From Phycisphaeraceae bacterium (GTDB lineage Bacteria; Planctomycetota; Phycisphaerae; Phycisphaerales; Phycisphaeraceae): 64,000 nucleotides of DNA. Positions 1 to 8,429 of the stretch are shown piece by piece. The translations under genes were made by a program, and so were the position numbers. The stretch lies in NCBI GenBank assembly GCA_028277745.1, contig JANQFR010000049.1, positions 90,050 through 154,049 of the forward strand. Direction: 5' to 3'. The first letter of the stretch is position 1. The number at the start of each line of letters is the position of its first letter. A model generated the notes under the pieces. That model searched no databases, was not told where the DNA came from, and saw only the letters and a list, made by a program, of their open reading frames with translations.

Positions 1-939
1 GTTCAGGGGTTCGGCGTGGCCGTCGAAGAACAGCGCGTTGATGCGGCGCCCCGGGTGGCGGTAGGTGTAGGCGGCGGCGGTGGGGGCGAGGTCGGGGTCG
101 GAGCGGCTGACCATTTTGTAGGGGCTGCCGTTGTCGAGGCCGAAGGGGTTGAGGGCGGGGCCGCGGGTGATCCAGTTGTCGCCCTTGACCTGGCCGTCGT
201 GGATATTGAAGGTGACGCGGCCGGTGGTCGTGACGTAACGGGCGCCGTCCATGGCGAAGACCTTGCGCGACGGCGGGCCGACCTGGGTGACTTTGAAGTT
301 GTAACGGGCCGGGTCGGTGCGCACGGCTAATTCGTCGGCGGTCATCGACCAGCCGTGCAGCTTGTAGCCACGGCCATACTTGGTGCGGGTGAGCTTGTCG
401 TCGAAAGCGTGGAAGCCGATGGGCGAGGAATAGCTGTTGTAGCGGATGGCCGACGGGTGGGGCCAGCCGGGCAGGCTGTCGTAGATGGTGTTGCCGGTGC
501 TGCCGACGAAAATGCCGTTGTAAGTGAACTGGTTCCCCGGGCAGCGAAACTCCTCATCAAAAATCTGAAGCAGACGGGTGTTACGGTCGCTCGAGAGCCC
601 AAGCCTCTGGCCGAGCAGCGGAGACATCCAGTCGCCCTCCATGACCGGACGATCGGCGCCCTGGGACGCCCGGTTGAGGACTTGGCCACGGTATGCTTCG
701 TAGCCGCTGGTGTTGGGCCCGGGGATGATCTTGTCGTTGTCGTGGAAGTAGACGGCCAGCGCCACGCCGGTCTGCCGGAGATTGCTCGCGCAGGCCGCGG
801 TATAGGCTTGCCGCCGCGCCATGGCCATCGCGGGCAGCAGGATCGCCAGGATGAGCGCGACGGTGGCCAGCACCACGAGTAACTCAATAAACGTAAACCC
901 CCGTGGCCCCCGGCCGAGGCCCCCTTGAATAGCGTGCAT
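1..939 (-). CDS. Pseudopilin with N-terminal methylation motif, C-terminus cut by window edge
   Basis: The product starts MHAIQGGLGRGPRGF and continues TFIELLVVLATVALILAILLP, the G|FTxIEL class III prepilin cleavage/methylation motif followed by a hydrophobic helix. The frame stays open to base 1, where it reads INALFFDGHAEPLN, the F-x-DGH element seen near the end of planctomycete H-X9-DG pseudopilins, so little is probably missing. GGAGGAAA lies 6 nt before the ATG. The start lies 35 nt after the response regulator stop at 975, so it is likely the last gene of a kinase/regulator/pseudopilin operon. Such proteins are processed by a prepilin peptidase and assembled in the envelope; their specific role in planctomycetes is not established. 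Confidence 0.88.
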   Translation of the reverse strand, partial: MHAIQGGLGRGPRGFTFIELLVVLATVALILAILLPAMAMARRQAYTAACASNLRQTGVALAVYFHDNDKIIPGPNTSGYEAYRGQVLNRASQGADRPVMEGDWMSPLLGQRLGLSSDRNTRLLQIFDEEFRCPGNQFTYNGIFVGSTGNTIYDSLPGWPHPSAIRYNSYSSPIGFHAFDDKLTRTKYGRGYKLHGWSMTADELAVRTDPARYNFKVTQVGPPSRKVFAMDGARYVTTTGRVTFNIHDGQVKGDNWITRGPALNPFGLDNGSPYKMVSRSDPDLAPTAAAYTYRHPGRRINALFFDGHAEPLN

Positions 940-974
940 GCCTGTTTCCTCCCGATACCGCCACACCAACTCCG

Positions 975-1721
975 TTAATCCGGGTCCATCTTGAATCCCA
1001 CGCCGCGCACGGTGCGTATGTAGCGGCCTACGCGGCCGAGCTTGCGACGAAGGGTGTAGACGCGGGAATCGATGGCCCGGCTGTCTTCGCACCGCCCCTC
1101 AGCGGGGTCGTCCGCGTTGCACAACGCCTTGCCGATCTCCACACGGCTGAAGACCTGCTTCGGGCGAGAGGCCAGCAGCGTGAGCAGCCGGAACTCGCCG
1201 AGCGAGAGTTGGACCGGCTCACCGCCGACAAACACCTCATACTCGCCCAGCCGGATGGTCAGCTCCCCGACGCGTAGAACGTTGGCCAGCGGCGGGCCCA
1301 TCTCGCGCAGCTCGTCGCAGGCGGCGCGGCGGCGGATCAGCGTCTTGATTCGGGCGACGACGACGCTGTGCCGCATGCCGAGATTCACGAAATCGTCGGC
1401 GCCGGCGCGGAGGCTCTCGATGTACGACTCGCCATCGGGGTCCTCGTCGACAATGAGGATAGGCACAAGGCTGGCCCGTGGGTTGCGGCGGATAGCGCGG
1501 CAGAGGGCCGTGGCGGTACGAGGCCGGATCGTGTGGTCGAGCAGCACGACGTCGATCCACGACACCTCCAGCGCCGTGGAAAGGTCCTCGGGGCTGCGGT
1601 AGAGAACCTCGAAACCCTCGTCGCCAAGTTCACGCGCGATGCGCTGATAGGCCGAAGGATTGTTGCCCACCACCATGATGTGGCAGAGGCGGGACAGGAA
1701 GCTGGAGTCCATGGTCTTCAC
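975..1721 (-). CDS. OmpR/PhoB-type response regulator with degenerate receiver
   Basis: It has a receiver domain (about residues 12-125) followed by a winged helix (about 150-245, ending YIRTVRGVGFKM), the OmpR/PhoB layout. The acceptor region VVLLDHT keeps its Asp. The usual acidic pair after strand 1 is replaced by NN (VVGNN), and the conserved Lys of the KP motif is absent after GADDFV. The receiver may therefore work without classical phosphorylation; this is inference. The start is GTG, overlapping the kinase stop by 4 nt (GTGA), so the two are translationally coupled; an ATG three codons later is possible. No histidine kinase is adjacent; the partner gene is a Ser/Thr kinase. DNA-binding transcription regulator, cytoplasmic. 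Confidence 0.88.
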   Translation of the reverse strand: MKTMDSSFLSRLCHIMVVGNNPSAYQRIARELGDEGFEVLYRSPEDLSTALEVSWIDVVLLDHTIRPRTATALCRAIRRNPRASLVPILIVDEDPDGESYIESLRAGADDFVNLGMRHSVVVARIKTLIRRRAACDELREMGPPLANVLRVGELTIRLGEYEVFVGGEPVQLSLGEFRLLTLLASRPKQVFSRVEIGKALCNADDPAEGRCEDSRAIDSRVYTLRRKLGRVGRYIRTVRGVGFKMDPD

Positions 1722-3337
1722 GGGTGATTGGCCTCGGGGTGGGGGAATCGCAGGCGGGGCGGTTCATGCGTCGCCAAGGTCGGCCGGGTTTCCGCGGGGC
1801 TAAGGGGAGGCGCGGGTTGACTGCTTCGCAAACCTTCGAGGGCGGAAGGCAGCAAGACGACCTGTGTTGGGCTGGTGACGATGATTTGAGGAGCGCCCTG
1901 ATACTGCGTGACCTGCCCCTTGACGAAGATCCGCCGCCCGGTGATGCGGTCGGCGTCGAACGCACCGAACGCGTCGCGCATCGCGTCGAATGTTTCAGGG
2001 AAGAAGACACAGTCGAACGTCGCGTGTCGGGCGAGATCGGTCAGGATCAACCGCCCGACCTTACCGTTGGCGGCCACGCTCAGCTCCAGCACGCGCCCTT
2101 CGATGCCGACCACACGCCCCGGGTCTTCGATGCTCAGCCGGCGGAGGGTGTCGATGTCGCCGGGAGAAGTGACCAGCCCAACGTCCTGGCCGAGCCAGTT
2201 AAGCCCGCGGAGACGGTCGGCTTCGACAAACTCACGGAAGAGGGCCGCTTCCGAAGGTTCGCCGTTGAGCTGAGAAACCGCCGAACGGCGCTGGGTCCTT
2301 TCAATCTGATAGAGCCCCGCCACCGCGCCAAAACCAGCCAGAACGGCCACGAGCGCGGCAAGCATCAAGCCGGCGATGAGGGCGCGAACGCGCAACGGCT
2401 TGGCCCGCCGGTCGATCAAGGCCTCCAGCGCGCGGGCGAACCGCCGGCCTTCCGGAGAAGCGGCCGCCACCGTGTCCAGCGGGATCGAGTGGACACGCAG
2501 CAGACGCACGAGATCGTCCAGGTCCGACCAGCGCCGGCCTGGGTCGAGCTCAAGCGTCTGTTGAATGACCCCGGCGAGCGCTTCGGGCACATCGGGCCGC
2601 AACTCGCTGAGCCGCGGAAGCTTGGGATCGGCCGTGGCCATCTGCGCACCGGCGTACGGCGGCGCGCCGGTCAGCAAGTGCCAGAGCGTCGCCCCAAAGC
2701 TGAAGACGTCCGCCACGGGTTTCGCGGCATACCCCGCTTCAACCTCCGGGGCCATATAACTCGCGGTCCCGACGCGCAGATGCTCCTGCCCCTCGGCCGA
2801 TTCCGCCGGGTGGGCCGCGGCCAGCCCGAAATCGGTGACCTTGCACCGGCCCGATCGGGTCAGGATGAGGTTCGCGGGCTTGATGTCGCGATGCAGGATG
2901 CCTTCGCGGTGGGCGTAAGCCAGCGCCTCGGCGACATCGGCCATGATCTGGCAGCCCCGCACAAGATCGAACGCGCCGTTCGACGCAATGAGTTGCTTGA
3001 GGTTATGGCCTTCGATCAACTCCATGGCGATGAAGTGCCAGCCGCCCTGCTGGCCGACTTCGTAGATGCGGACGATGTTTTCATGGTCCAGCGCCGCGGC
3101 CGCCCGGGCCTCGTTACGAACGGCCGATGACAGGTCGGCCCACGCCGAGTCTTCCAGACGCGGGATCAGCTTGAGGGCGATCTTCCGGCCAAGTTCGTCA
3201 TCCCACGCCGCGTAAACCGCCCCGACCTTGCCCGACCCGATGAACCGCAGCAGCCGATAACGCCCGATCACCTGGCCAAGCAATGGATCGCCAATCGGCC
3301 CGGAGGCGAAGCTGGGATCGGGCGTCGCAGCCACCAT
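1718..3337 (-). CDS. Membrane Ser/Thr protein kinase with C-terminal OB-fold-like domain
   Basis: A Hanks-type kinase domain occupies about residues 20-285: glycine loop GSGKVG, Lys in IALKLI, catalytic loop LHRDIKPANL (near residue 149) and DFG in KVTDFGLAA. A single hydrophobic helix follows at about 313-340. Beyond it lies about 180 residues containing GRVLEL, GRRIFVKGQVTQYQGAP and QIIVTSP, which read like an OB-fold nucleic-acid-binding-type strand pattern. With the kinase in the cytoplasm, that domain would lie outside the membrane. It is first in an operon with the response regulator (4-nt overlap) and the pseudopilin. Kinase function is well supported; the sensory role of the C-terminal domain is inference. 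Confidence 0.92.
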   Translation of the reverse strand: MVAATPDPSFASGPIGDPLLGQVIGRYRLLRFIGSGKVGAVYAAWDDELGRKIALKLIPRLEDSAWADLSSAVRNEARAAAALDHENIVRIYEVGQQGGWHFIAMELIEGHNLKQLIASNGAFDLVRGCQIMADVAEALAYAHREGILHRDIKPANLILTRSGRCKVTDFGLAAAHPAESAEGQEHLRVGTASYMAPEVEAGYAAKPVADVFSFGATLWHLLTGAPPYAGAQMATADPKLPRLSELRPDVPEALAGVIQQTLELDPGRRWSDLDDLVRLLRVHSIPLDTVAAASPEGRRFARALEALIDRRAKPLRVRALIAGLMLAALVAVLAGFGAVAGLYQIERTQRRSAVSQLNGEPSEAALFREFVEADRLRGLNWLGQDVGLVTSPGDIDTLRRLSIEDPGRVVGIEGRVLELSVAANGKVGRLILTDLARHATFDCVFFPETFDAMRDAFGAFDADRITGRRIFVKGQVTQYQGAPQIIVTSPTQVVLLPSALEGLRSSQPAPPLSPAETRPTLATHEPPRLRFPHPEANHP

Positions 3338-3473
3338 GACGTAATTTTTGCGAAAGAATCACATAACCGCGCAACAGAATTGTTCAAAGCCGATGAGTCT
3401 GCGCATAAAAACACGTGAATACATGAGCAGGACACCCCGGGAGGGTGTTTCGTACTCGAACCGACAGGGACCC

Positions 3474-3929
3474 TTAAAAGCAGTCATCCCCGGGCAACTC
3501 TGACGCCTGCCGAATCCAGCTTTCCCAAAGCCCCTCGTCGAACGAATCGTCCTCGCGGATATGGCAGTATCGCGTCCCCTCATGCTTGGATTCAACCGGA
3601 GGAGCAGGACGCAGCGACGCACCTCGGAAGAAAGTGACCTTGACATACTTCGTAAAGCAATGGAAAGCGAGGAACCAGCCGCGGCCCTCGATGCCATAGA
3701 AAGGTGTGTTCCACCTCACCGCCTTTCGGACAGTGGGCACGCTACGCACGATGAGCGCGTCGAGCCGACGCCCTGCGTCGCGTTTCCAGCCCGGCATGGC
3801 CATGATGTAGGCCTGCACGGGCGCGTCGCCATCAGCCTTCGCGATCTGCGGGTTGCCCCCCGCCAGGAGCTTCGGCTTTTCGCCCTCGGCCTGGCCCTTG
3901 CCCCTGGCTGGCGTGGGTTTCTTGCTCAT
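3474..3929 (-). CDS. DUF1801 (YdhG/YobT-like) domain protein
   Basis: Small soluble protein of 151 residues. A basic N-terminal tail precedes a DUF1801-like core with the pattern LDALIVRSVPTVRKAVRWNT and PFYGIEGRGWFLAFHCFTKYVKVTFFRG, where the W-N-x-P-x-Y/F-G and strand pattern are typical. The family adopts a small alpha/beta fold of unknown biochemical role, often near stress-related genes. It stands alone, about 135 nt from the ArsR operon on the same strand. The stretch 3338-3473 to its left shows no gene. Confidence 0.82.
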   Translation of the reverse strand: MSKKPTPARGKGQAEGEKPKLLAGGNPQIAKADGDAPVQAYIMAMPGWKRDAGRRLDALIVRSVPTVRKAVRWNTPFYGIEGRGWFLAFHCFTKYVKVTFFRGASLRPAPPVESKHEGTRYCHIREDDSFDEGLWESWIRQASELPGDDCF

Positions 3930-4064
3930 ACCGCCCGGCTCCTTGCACGTCGCTTTGTAGCGGCCCCGGCGCAGAAAACGGACTCGGAAGCTCTAGCGTT
4001 GATCCGATGAGATATTGGTGCGCTTTTCCGTGATCGACGCCTTTTCACAATCGTTCTTTCTCCT

Positions 4065-4433
4065 TTAATGAGGATTCAGCACAAACCTGCCGAAAGAGAT
4101 AAATGCACTTATGACCGCCACAACCATCCAATAAATCACAGGACCAGGCTCCACATGACTCGAACGAACATGCAATACGCAAAAGAACAGCATCTCCGCA
4201 GCGACGCAGGCCGCCGCAATAGGGACAAGGATGGCCAGAGGTTGATAAAACGCCGGGAGGATGAGGCATAGGCTGAGAAGCAATTCAAACACACCCATTC
4301 CCAGCCATATCCCGTTGGGAATCGCCTTTAAGGAAGGCATGGTTTTCTCGGCGGAATTGGAAAACTTCCAAACTGCGCCGATGGCGGTGTGTAAGGCGAG
4401 CAAGGCCTGAAGAACCCACAAGAATATGTTCAT
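4065..4433 (-). CDS. DoxX-like small membrane protein
   Basis: 122 residues with four predicted membrane helices (starting IFLWVLQALLALHTAIGAVW, then near 45, 70 and 100). The N-terminal helix with ALHTAIGAVWKF, followed by a Met/Pro-rich turn and GMGVFELLLS, fits the DoxX-like family. It is the third gene of an ArsR/SRPBCC/DoxX operon, 24 nt after the SRPBCC stop. This trio recurs in many bacteria, where its physiological role is not well defined. Expression is presumably controlled by the ArsR protein through the palindrome at 5228-5243. Base composition is less GC-rich than the surroundings. Confidence 0.78.
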   Translation of the reverse strand: MNIFLWVLQALLALHTAIGAVWKFSNSAEKTMPSLKAIPNGIWLGMGVFELLLSLCLILPAFYQPLAILVPIAAACVAAEMLFFCVLHVRSSHVEPGPVIYWMVVAVISAFISFGRFVLNPH

Positions 4434-4457
4434 TGTCTATCGCCTGTCAGCATCTAT

Positions 4458-4898
4458 TCATAAAATCCTGACGAGCAGGTCGATGAGTCTCTCGCTCATC
4501 ATCTTCCAGCCGTAGCGTGCGCCCGCAGCGTTCTGCTTTTGGTCCGGCCTGAAGCCCGACTGCACGAGGGATAAGCGCGTCCCCGACGACGTGGGCGTGA
4601 GCGTAAACGTCACGACGGTGTCGATGTCGCCGACAACCCAGCTCCAACTGAGCTTCCTCTGCGCCTCGATCTCAAGCATCCGGCAGTTCACGATGCCATC
4701 CCAACCGGGTTTCGGTTGCGACTCGAACGTGAAGGCCGCTCCCGACTCGAGTTTGAAACCGACAGCAGGCAGGAGCCACTCCGCAAGCAGCACGGGATCG
4801 GTGAGCGCACGCCATACCTTCTCTGGCGGGTGAGGCAACTCGAGTTCAAACGCAAGAGACTCCGTTTGCGGAGGCGGGGTCTTGTCGGCGTGAGTCAT
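4458..4898 (-). CDS. SRPBCC (AHSA1/START-like) domain protein
   Basis: 146 residues forming one START-like hydrophobic-pocket domain. The N-terminus reads FELELPHPPEKVWRALTDP, then LLAEWLLPAVGF, and the domain ends in the amphipathic helix SGFRPDQKQNAAGARYGWKM, all typical of AHSA1-type SRPBCC proteins. Its ATG overlaps the ArsR stop by 4 nt (ATGA), indicating coupled translation. Ligand unknown. Together with ArsR and DoxX it forms a compact operon. Confidence 0.88.
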   Translation of the reverse strand: MTHADKTPPPQTESLAFELELPHPPEKVWRALTDPVLLAEWLLPAVGFKLESGAAFTFESQPKPGWDGIVNCRMLEIEAQRKLSWSWVVGDIDTVVTFTLTPTSSGTRLSLVQSGFRPDQKQNAAGARYGWKMMSERLIDLLVRIL

Positions 4899-5218
4899 GG
4901 ATCCATCTTCTCCAGCAGTTGTTCAAGGCGGCCGAGGTGCTCCGCCCAGAAGACGCGGTGGTGGGCGATCCAGTCGATCAGTGGCTTGATCCCACGTGGC
5001 TCCACCCGGTAATAAGCGCATCGCCCCTCCCGGCGGTCCTTCACCAGGCCGGCATCCTTCAAGGTGGTGAGATGTTGCGAGACCGCCGGCTGCGAGATGT
5101 CAAAACGCGCCGTGAGGTCCTTCACCGCCGCTTCACCACGCGTGAGCGACTCGAAGATCGCCCGCCGGCTGGGGTCCGCCAGCGCCTTGAAAATACGGTC
5201 TTCGGCCACACTTACCAT
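4895..5218 (-). CDS. ArsR-family winged-helix repressor
   Basis: 107 residues: FKALADPSRRAIFESLTRGE, then the recognition helix ISQPAVSQHLTTLKDAGLV and the wing RREGRCAYYRVEP. The pattern matches the ArsR subgroup that travels with SRPBCC proteins. No Cys pair suitable for a metal site is visible, so it is probably not a metal sensor. First gene of the operon. A perfect 7-bp inverted repeat at 5228-5243 lies 10-25 nt upstream of the ATG and is a likely autoregulatory operator. Confidence 0.9.
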   Translation of the reverse strand: MVSVAEDRIFKALADPSRRAIFESLTRGEAAVKDLTARFDISQPAVSQHLTTLKDAGLVKDRREGRCAYYRVEPRGIKPLIDWIAHHRVFWAEHLGRLEQLLEKMDP

Positions 5219-5227
5219 CCCCTAAAT

Positions 5228-5243
5228 ATAAGTGAACACTTAT
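5228..5243. promoter_or_regulatory. Palindromic operator candidate of the ArsR operon
   Basis: ATAAGTG-AA-CACTTAT, two perfect 7-bp arms with a 2-bp spacer, just upstream of the ArsR start codon. Position and symmetry suit an ArsR dimer site that would occlude transcription or translation start. Binding is inferred. Confidence 0.55.
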
Positions 5244-5309
5244 TGATTATCAAGCACGCTGATAAATTGACCGCGCACAGCCCCTGCTCAACGGCCAGCT
5301 ATGCGATCC

Positions 5310-5520
5310 GGGTTATCTCGTCCGGCAATGCGAACACGAGAAGGTCAGCGATACCCTTCGGGTTTAACGGGGCACGTGATCGCGAGAAATCGTGTGTTTG
5401 AACTATTCACTTGACGGCGCAAGTCTTGATTACACAATAAGAAAACCCATCGATGGCTCACTGAAGGGGCTCTTTCTGACACAGATCGGGGTAGCCGGAC
5501 ACCAGTTGAACTTTTCGTGG
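5310..5520 (+). repeat. Scrambled remnant copy of the tRNA-Pro island
   Basis: This stretch in an otherwise gene-free 5244-5762 interval is a mosaic. Bases about 5318-5392, read on the minus strand, encode SRSRAPLNP..LLVFALP, resembling FSRPRVPLNP..LLVFVLP of the zinc-ribbon gene at 18001-18381. Bases 5386-5491, plus strand, encode EIVCLNYSLDGASLD..TIRKP, matching the recombinase tail at 19305-19411 at about nine of ten positions. The two join at GAAATCG, present in both sources. From 5497 the sequence GGACACCAGTTGAACT resembles 17798-17813. No intact gene remains. Confidence 0.72.
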
Positions 5521-5762
5521 CTGGCGTACCGAAAACGGGGCTTGCCACCACTTAGGCGCCTGTAAACTCGCCATGGGACGAGATTGCTCGCAGCTTCCCG
5601 CTGGTCTGCTCCGCGGTGTAACGCTTGCCTTGTGCCGTGACCAGCTTGTTTTTTAAGGTCGAACCGCCAGGAGTACGGAATCCGGAGTCGGACTGGGGTT
5701 GGGTGCGGAGGCCGGTGCTAATATTATCCGCCTGATGCCGCGACCGTGTCGAGAACGAACTT

Positions 5763-8285
5763 GTGGTCACACGTGTACACCAAACTTTGATCGTCGCGCT
5801 GATCGCGTTAATGTTCGTGGACTCTGGCGTTGCGGAAGAGGCCCCTTCGCTCGACGTTTTGCAGGCCGAGATTCAAACCACGAATCGGCGGCTTGAGCAA
5901 GTCCGGGCGAGCGCTGCGGCGGTGGACCAGATCCTCGACATCGGGCTGGCCAGCGATGAAGTGGGTGAACTCCTCCACGAGTCGCGCTCCCGGCTACCCC
6001 TTCAGCAAGACCTCCTGTCGCGCGTTGCCGCGCGGGAGCGAACGGTCGCTGAGGCGAAGCTCGACCTTGTCCGAATGCTCGACCAACACCGGCTCGCAGA
6101 AGCGGCCGATAAGCCCGGGCTGAAAGAATCCATTCTGGCGCAGGAGGCCTACGTCGCTGCGGTGGAAGAAGCGCTGGAGGCCGAAAAACAGCTCGCAACA
6201 GAGGCCTCGGCTTTAACATCACGCCTGGACGAAAAGCTTCTCTGGATCAGGAGTGCGAGCCCCATCGACGTCCAGTGGGTCAACGATGTGGGCGCGGGGG
6301 TCGCGTGGTTGGCGGCCCCCGGTCAATGGCGTCTTGTCGGTCAAGCGGCGTTACGCGGCGCGGCCTCTCATCCCGTCCTTTCCGGGCTTGGCGTTGTGGG
6401 CATCCTCGGATTGCTGATTGGGAAGCGTAGATTCAAGCGCCGCGAGGCGCAACTGGCTGAGTTGACCCGCCGCTTCTCCACCGACACTTTTTCGCTCACA
6501 CTGCGTGCATTCCTCCTCACGGTGTTGCGTGTCTTGCCGGGTCCGGCGGCTTTGCTGGGTGTTTGCGCTTTGCTGCTTGGCGCAGGCGGGGGGTTCCCGG
6601 TCGCGATCGCCTGGGGTTCGCTCGCTGCGAGCGTGGTTTGGTTCGGGCTGAGTTTTTCGCGCGCCATTTGTCGGGAGGGTGGGTTGGCGGCGGCGCATCT
6701 GGGGTGGGACGCCCGGAGTTGCCACGTGCTGGCCCGGCACCTTCGGTGGCTCATCCCGATCCAAGTGTCCGCGGCGTTTGTCGATGCCTGCACGCGGGCC
6801 ACGAGCGATGAGCTTTACTCCTTCGGGTTGGGACGGCTGGCGTTTTTGCTGGCCACCCTCGCGTTAGTGGTCTTTCTCGCCCTGGTCTTCCGGCCCCGCA
6901 ACGGCGTCTTGAGTCCGTTCTTGTCCAGAGACGGTTGGGCATGGCGTCTTCGCCGCGTGTTGTACATCCCATTGGTGGCCTTACCGTTGGGGCTAGCCGT
7001 TGCTGCAAGCGTGGGCTACTACTACACCGCGACCGTCATTCAGACGCGGCTCTTCCTGAGCGGCTTGATCGTCCTGCTGGGCGTCGCGGCGTACAGCCTG
7101 TTTGCCCGCTGGATATCGATCGCCCGGCGGCGGGTCGCCCTGAAGCAGGCCCGTCAGCGTCTCGCCGAGGAGCGGGAAGCCCGTGAACGAAGCGAAGACG
7201 CCGATGCGCCGGTCAGCGGCGAGGCGACACCGGAACTCGATCCACAGGTCCTCGACGTAGAAGCGGCCAGCGAACAGACCCGCACCCTGTTGCGGATCGG
7301 CGCCATCGCCGGGATCGCCGCATCGCTCTGGGCGGTCTGGGCCGACGTGCTGCCCGCACTGGCGGTGCTCGAAAGCGTGAAGTTAACGGGCGCCACACTG
7401 GACGCGGAAAGCGAGGTGATCGTCCCGGCGGTCACCTTGTGGTCATTGACGCTCGTGGCCCTGCTGATTGCGGTGACCGTGGTGGCCGCCCGTAACCTGC
7501 CGGCGCTTTTGGAGCTGGTGGTCCTTGCGCGCTTCCCGATCGATGGAGGGACACGCTACGCGATCGTGACGCTCGTGCGGTACGTCGTCATCGCGGGGGG
7601 CGTGATCTGGGCCTCACACCTCATCGGCATCGACTGGGGCCGGGCCCAATGGATTATCGCCGCACTTGGCGTCGGCCTGGGTTTCGGACTTCAGGAAATC
7701 GTGGCGAATTTCGTGAGCGGACTCATCATCCTTTTTGAGCGGCCCGTGCGCGTCGGCGATGTCGTGACCGTGGGCGAGATCAGCGGGACGGTCAGCCGCA
7801 TCCAAATCCGCGCCACGACCATCACCGACTGGGACAACAAAGAAATCCTGGTCCCAAACAAAGCATTTATCACGGACCGGGTCATCAACTGGACATTGAG
7901 CAGCCCCATCACCCGGCTGCTCATCCCGGTCGGCGTCGCGTACGGGAGCGACGTGGTCAAGGCCCACGACGCGATCGCCAACGCGGTGCGGTCGGTGCCG
8001 GCCGTGCTCGACGACCCCGCGCCAAGCATTTTGCTCATCGGCTTCGGGGATAGCTCACTGGATTTCGAAGTCCGAGCCTTCGTCGGTCAACTCGCTCAAC
8101 GGCTGCCGACCACGCACGATTTGCACACGGCGATCGAGTCGTCACTGCGGGAGGCGGGCATCGAGATACCCTTCCCGCAGCACGACCTGTGGTTGCGTGC
8201 CAAAGACACTTCAGAGCTGGCGACGGATACGCTGGGCGGTCAACCCAACGAGGCTTTAGGCCCTGAAGGAAGCCCTCCTCGGTAG
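5763..8285 (+). CDS. Large MscS-type mechanosensitive channel (MscK/KefA-like)
   Basis: 840 residues. The start is GTG, with a signal-like helix LIVALIALMFVDSGVAEEA. A coiled-coil-prone region follows (about 25-150), then a series of membrane helices (about 170-640), and an MscS core: GVGLGFGLQEIVANFVSGL (about residue 640) is the pore helix, followed by LFERPVRVGDVV, DWDNKEILVPN and the C-terminal alpha/beta vestibule ending in IEIPFPQHD. The layout with extra N-terminal helices resembles MscK/MscM rather than small MscS. It would release solutes during hypo-osmotic shock. It stands alone. It is convergent with the rhamnosidase, and a 14-bp palindrome lies at 8308-8321 in the gap. Confidence 0.92.
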   Translation: MVTRVHQTLIVALIALMFVDSGVAEEAPSLDVLQAEIQTTNRRLEQVRASAAAVDQILDIGLASDEVGELLHESRSRLPLQQDLLSRVAARERTVAEAKLDLVRMLDQHRLAEAADKPGLKESILAQEAYVAAVEEALEAEKQLATEASALTSRLDEKLLWIRSASPIDVQWVNDVGAGVAWLAAPGQWRLVGQAALRGAASHPVLSGLGVVGILGLLIGKRRFKRREAQLAELTRRFSTDTFSLTLRAFLLTVLRVLPGPAALLGVCALLLGAGGGFPVAIAWGSLAASVVWFGLSFSRAICREGGLAAAHLGWDARSCHVLARHLRWLIPIQVSAAFVDACTRATSDELYSFGLGRLAFLLATLALVVFLALVFRPRNGVLSPFLSRDGWAWRLRRVLYIPLVALPLGLAVAASVGYYYTATVIQTRLFLSGLIVLLGVAAYSLFARWISIARRRVALKQARQRLAEEREARERSEDADAPVSGEATPELDPQVLDVEAASEQTRTLLRIGAIAGIAASLWAVWADVLPALAVLESVKLTGATLDAESEVIVPAVTLWSLTLVALLIAVTVVAARNLPALLELVVLARFPIDGGTRYAIVTLVRYVVIAGGVIWASHLIGIDWGRAQWIIAALGVGLGFGLQEIVANFVSGLIILFERPVRVGDVVTVGEISGTVSRIQIRATTITDWDNKEILVPNKAFITDRVINWTLSSPITRLLIPVGVAYGSDVVKAHDAIANAVRSVPAVLDDPAPSILLIGFGDSSLDFEVRAFVGQLAQRLPTTHDLHTAIESSLREAGIEIPFPQHDLWLRAKDTSELATDTLGGQPNEALGPEGSPPR

Positions 8286-8429
8286 GACGGGCGCCCCGAT
8301 TGACGCCCACCGGCGCCGGTGACAGACAGCTGGATTTTAAATCCTTCAAACTTTGATATTCAATGTTTTACGTTGCGCCTGGCGTTCGGCCCCACGAACT
8401 GCGTTGCGTTTTGAAATGGCATGGCGGGG

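Noticed and set aside
5345..5551. Small minus-strand gene near 5.4 kb
   Set aside because: The interval is explained as a mosaic remnant of the tRNA-Pro island.
8308..8321. Perfect palindrome CACCGGCGCCGGTG as terminator
   Set aside because: No loop space or T tract; kept only as a note in the channel gene entry.
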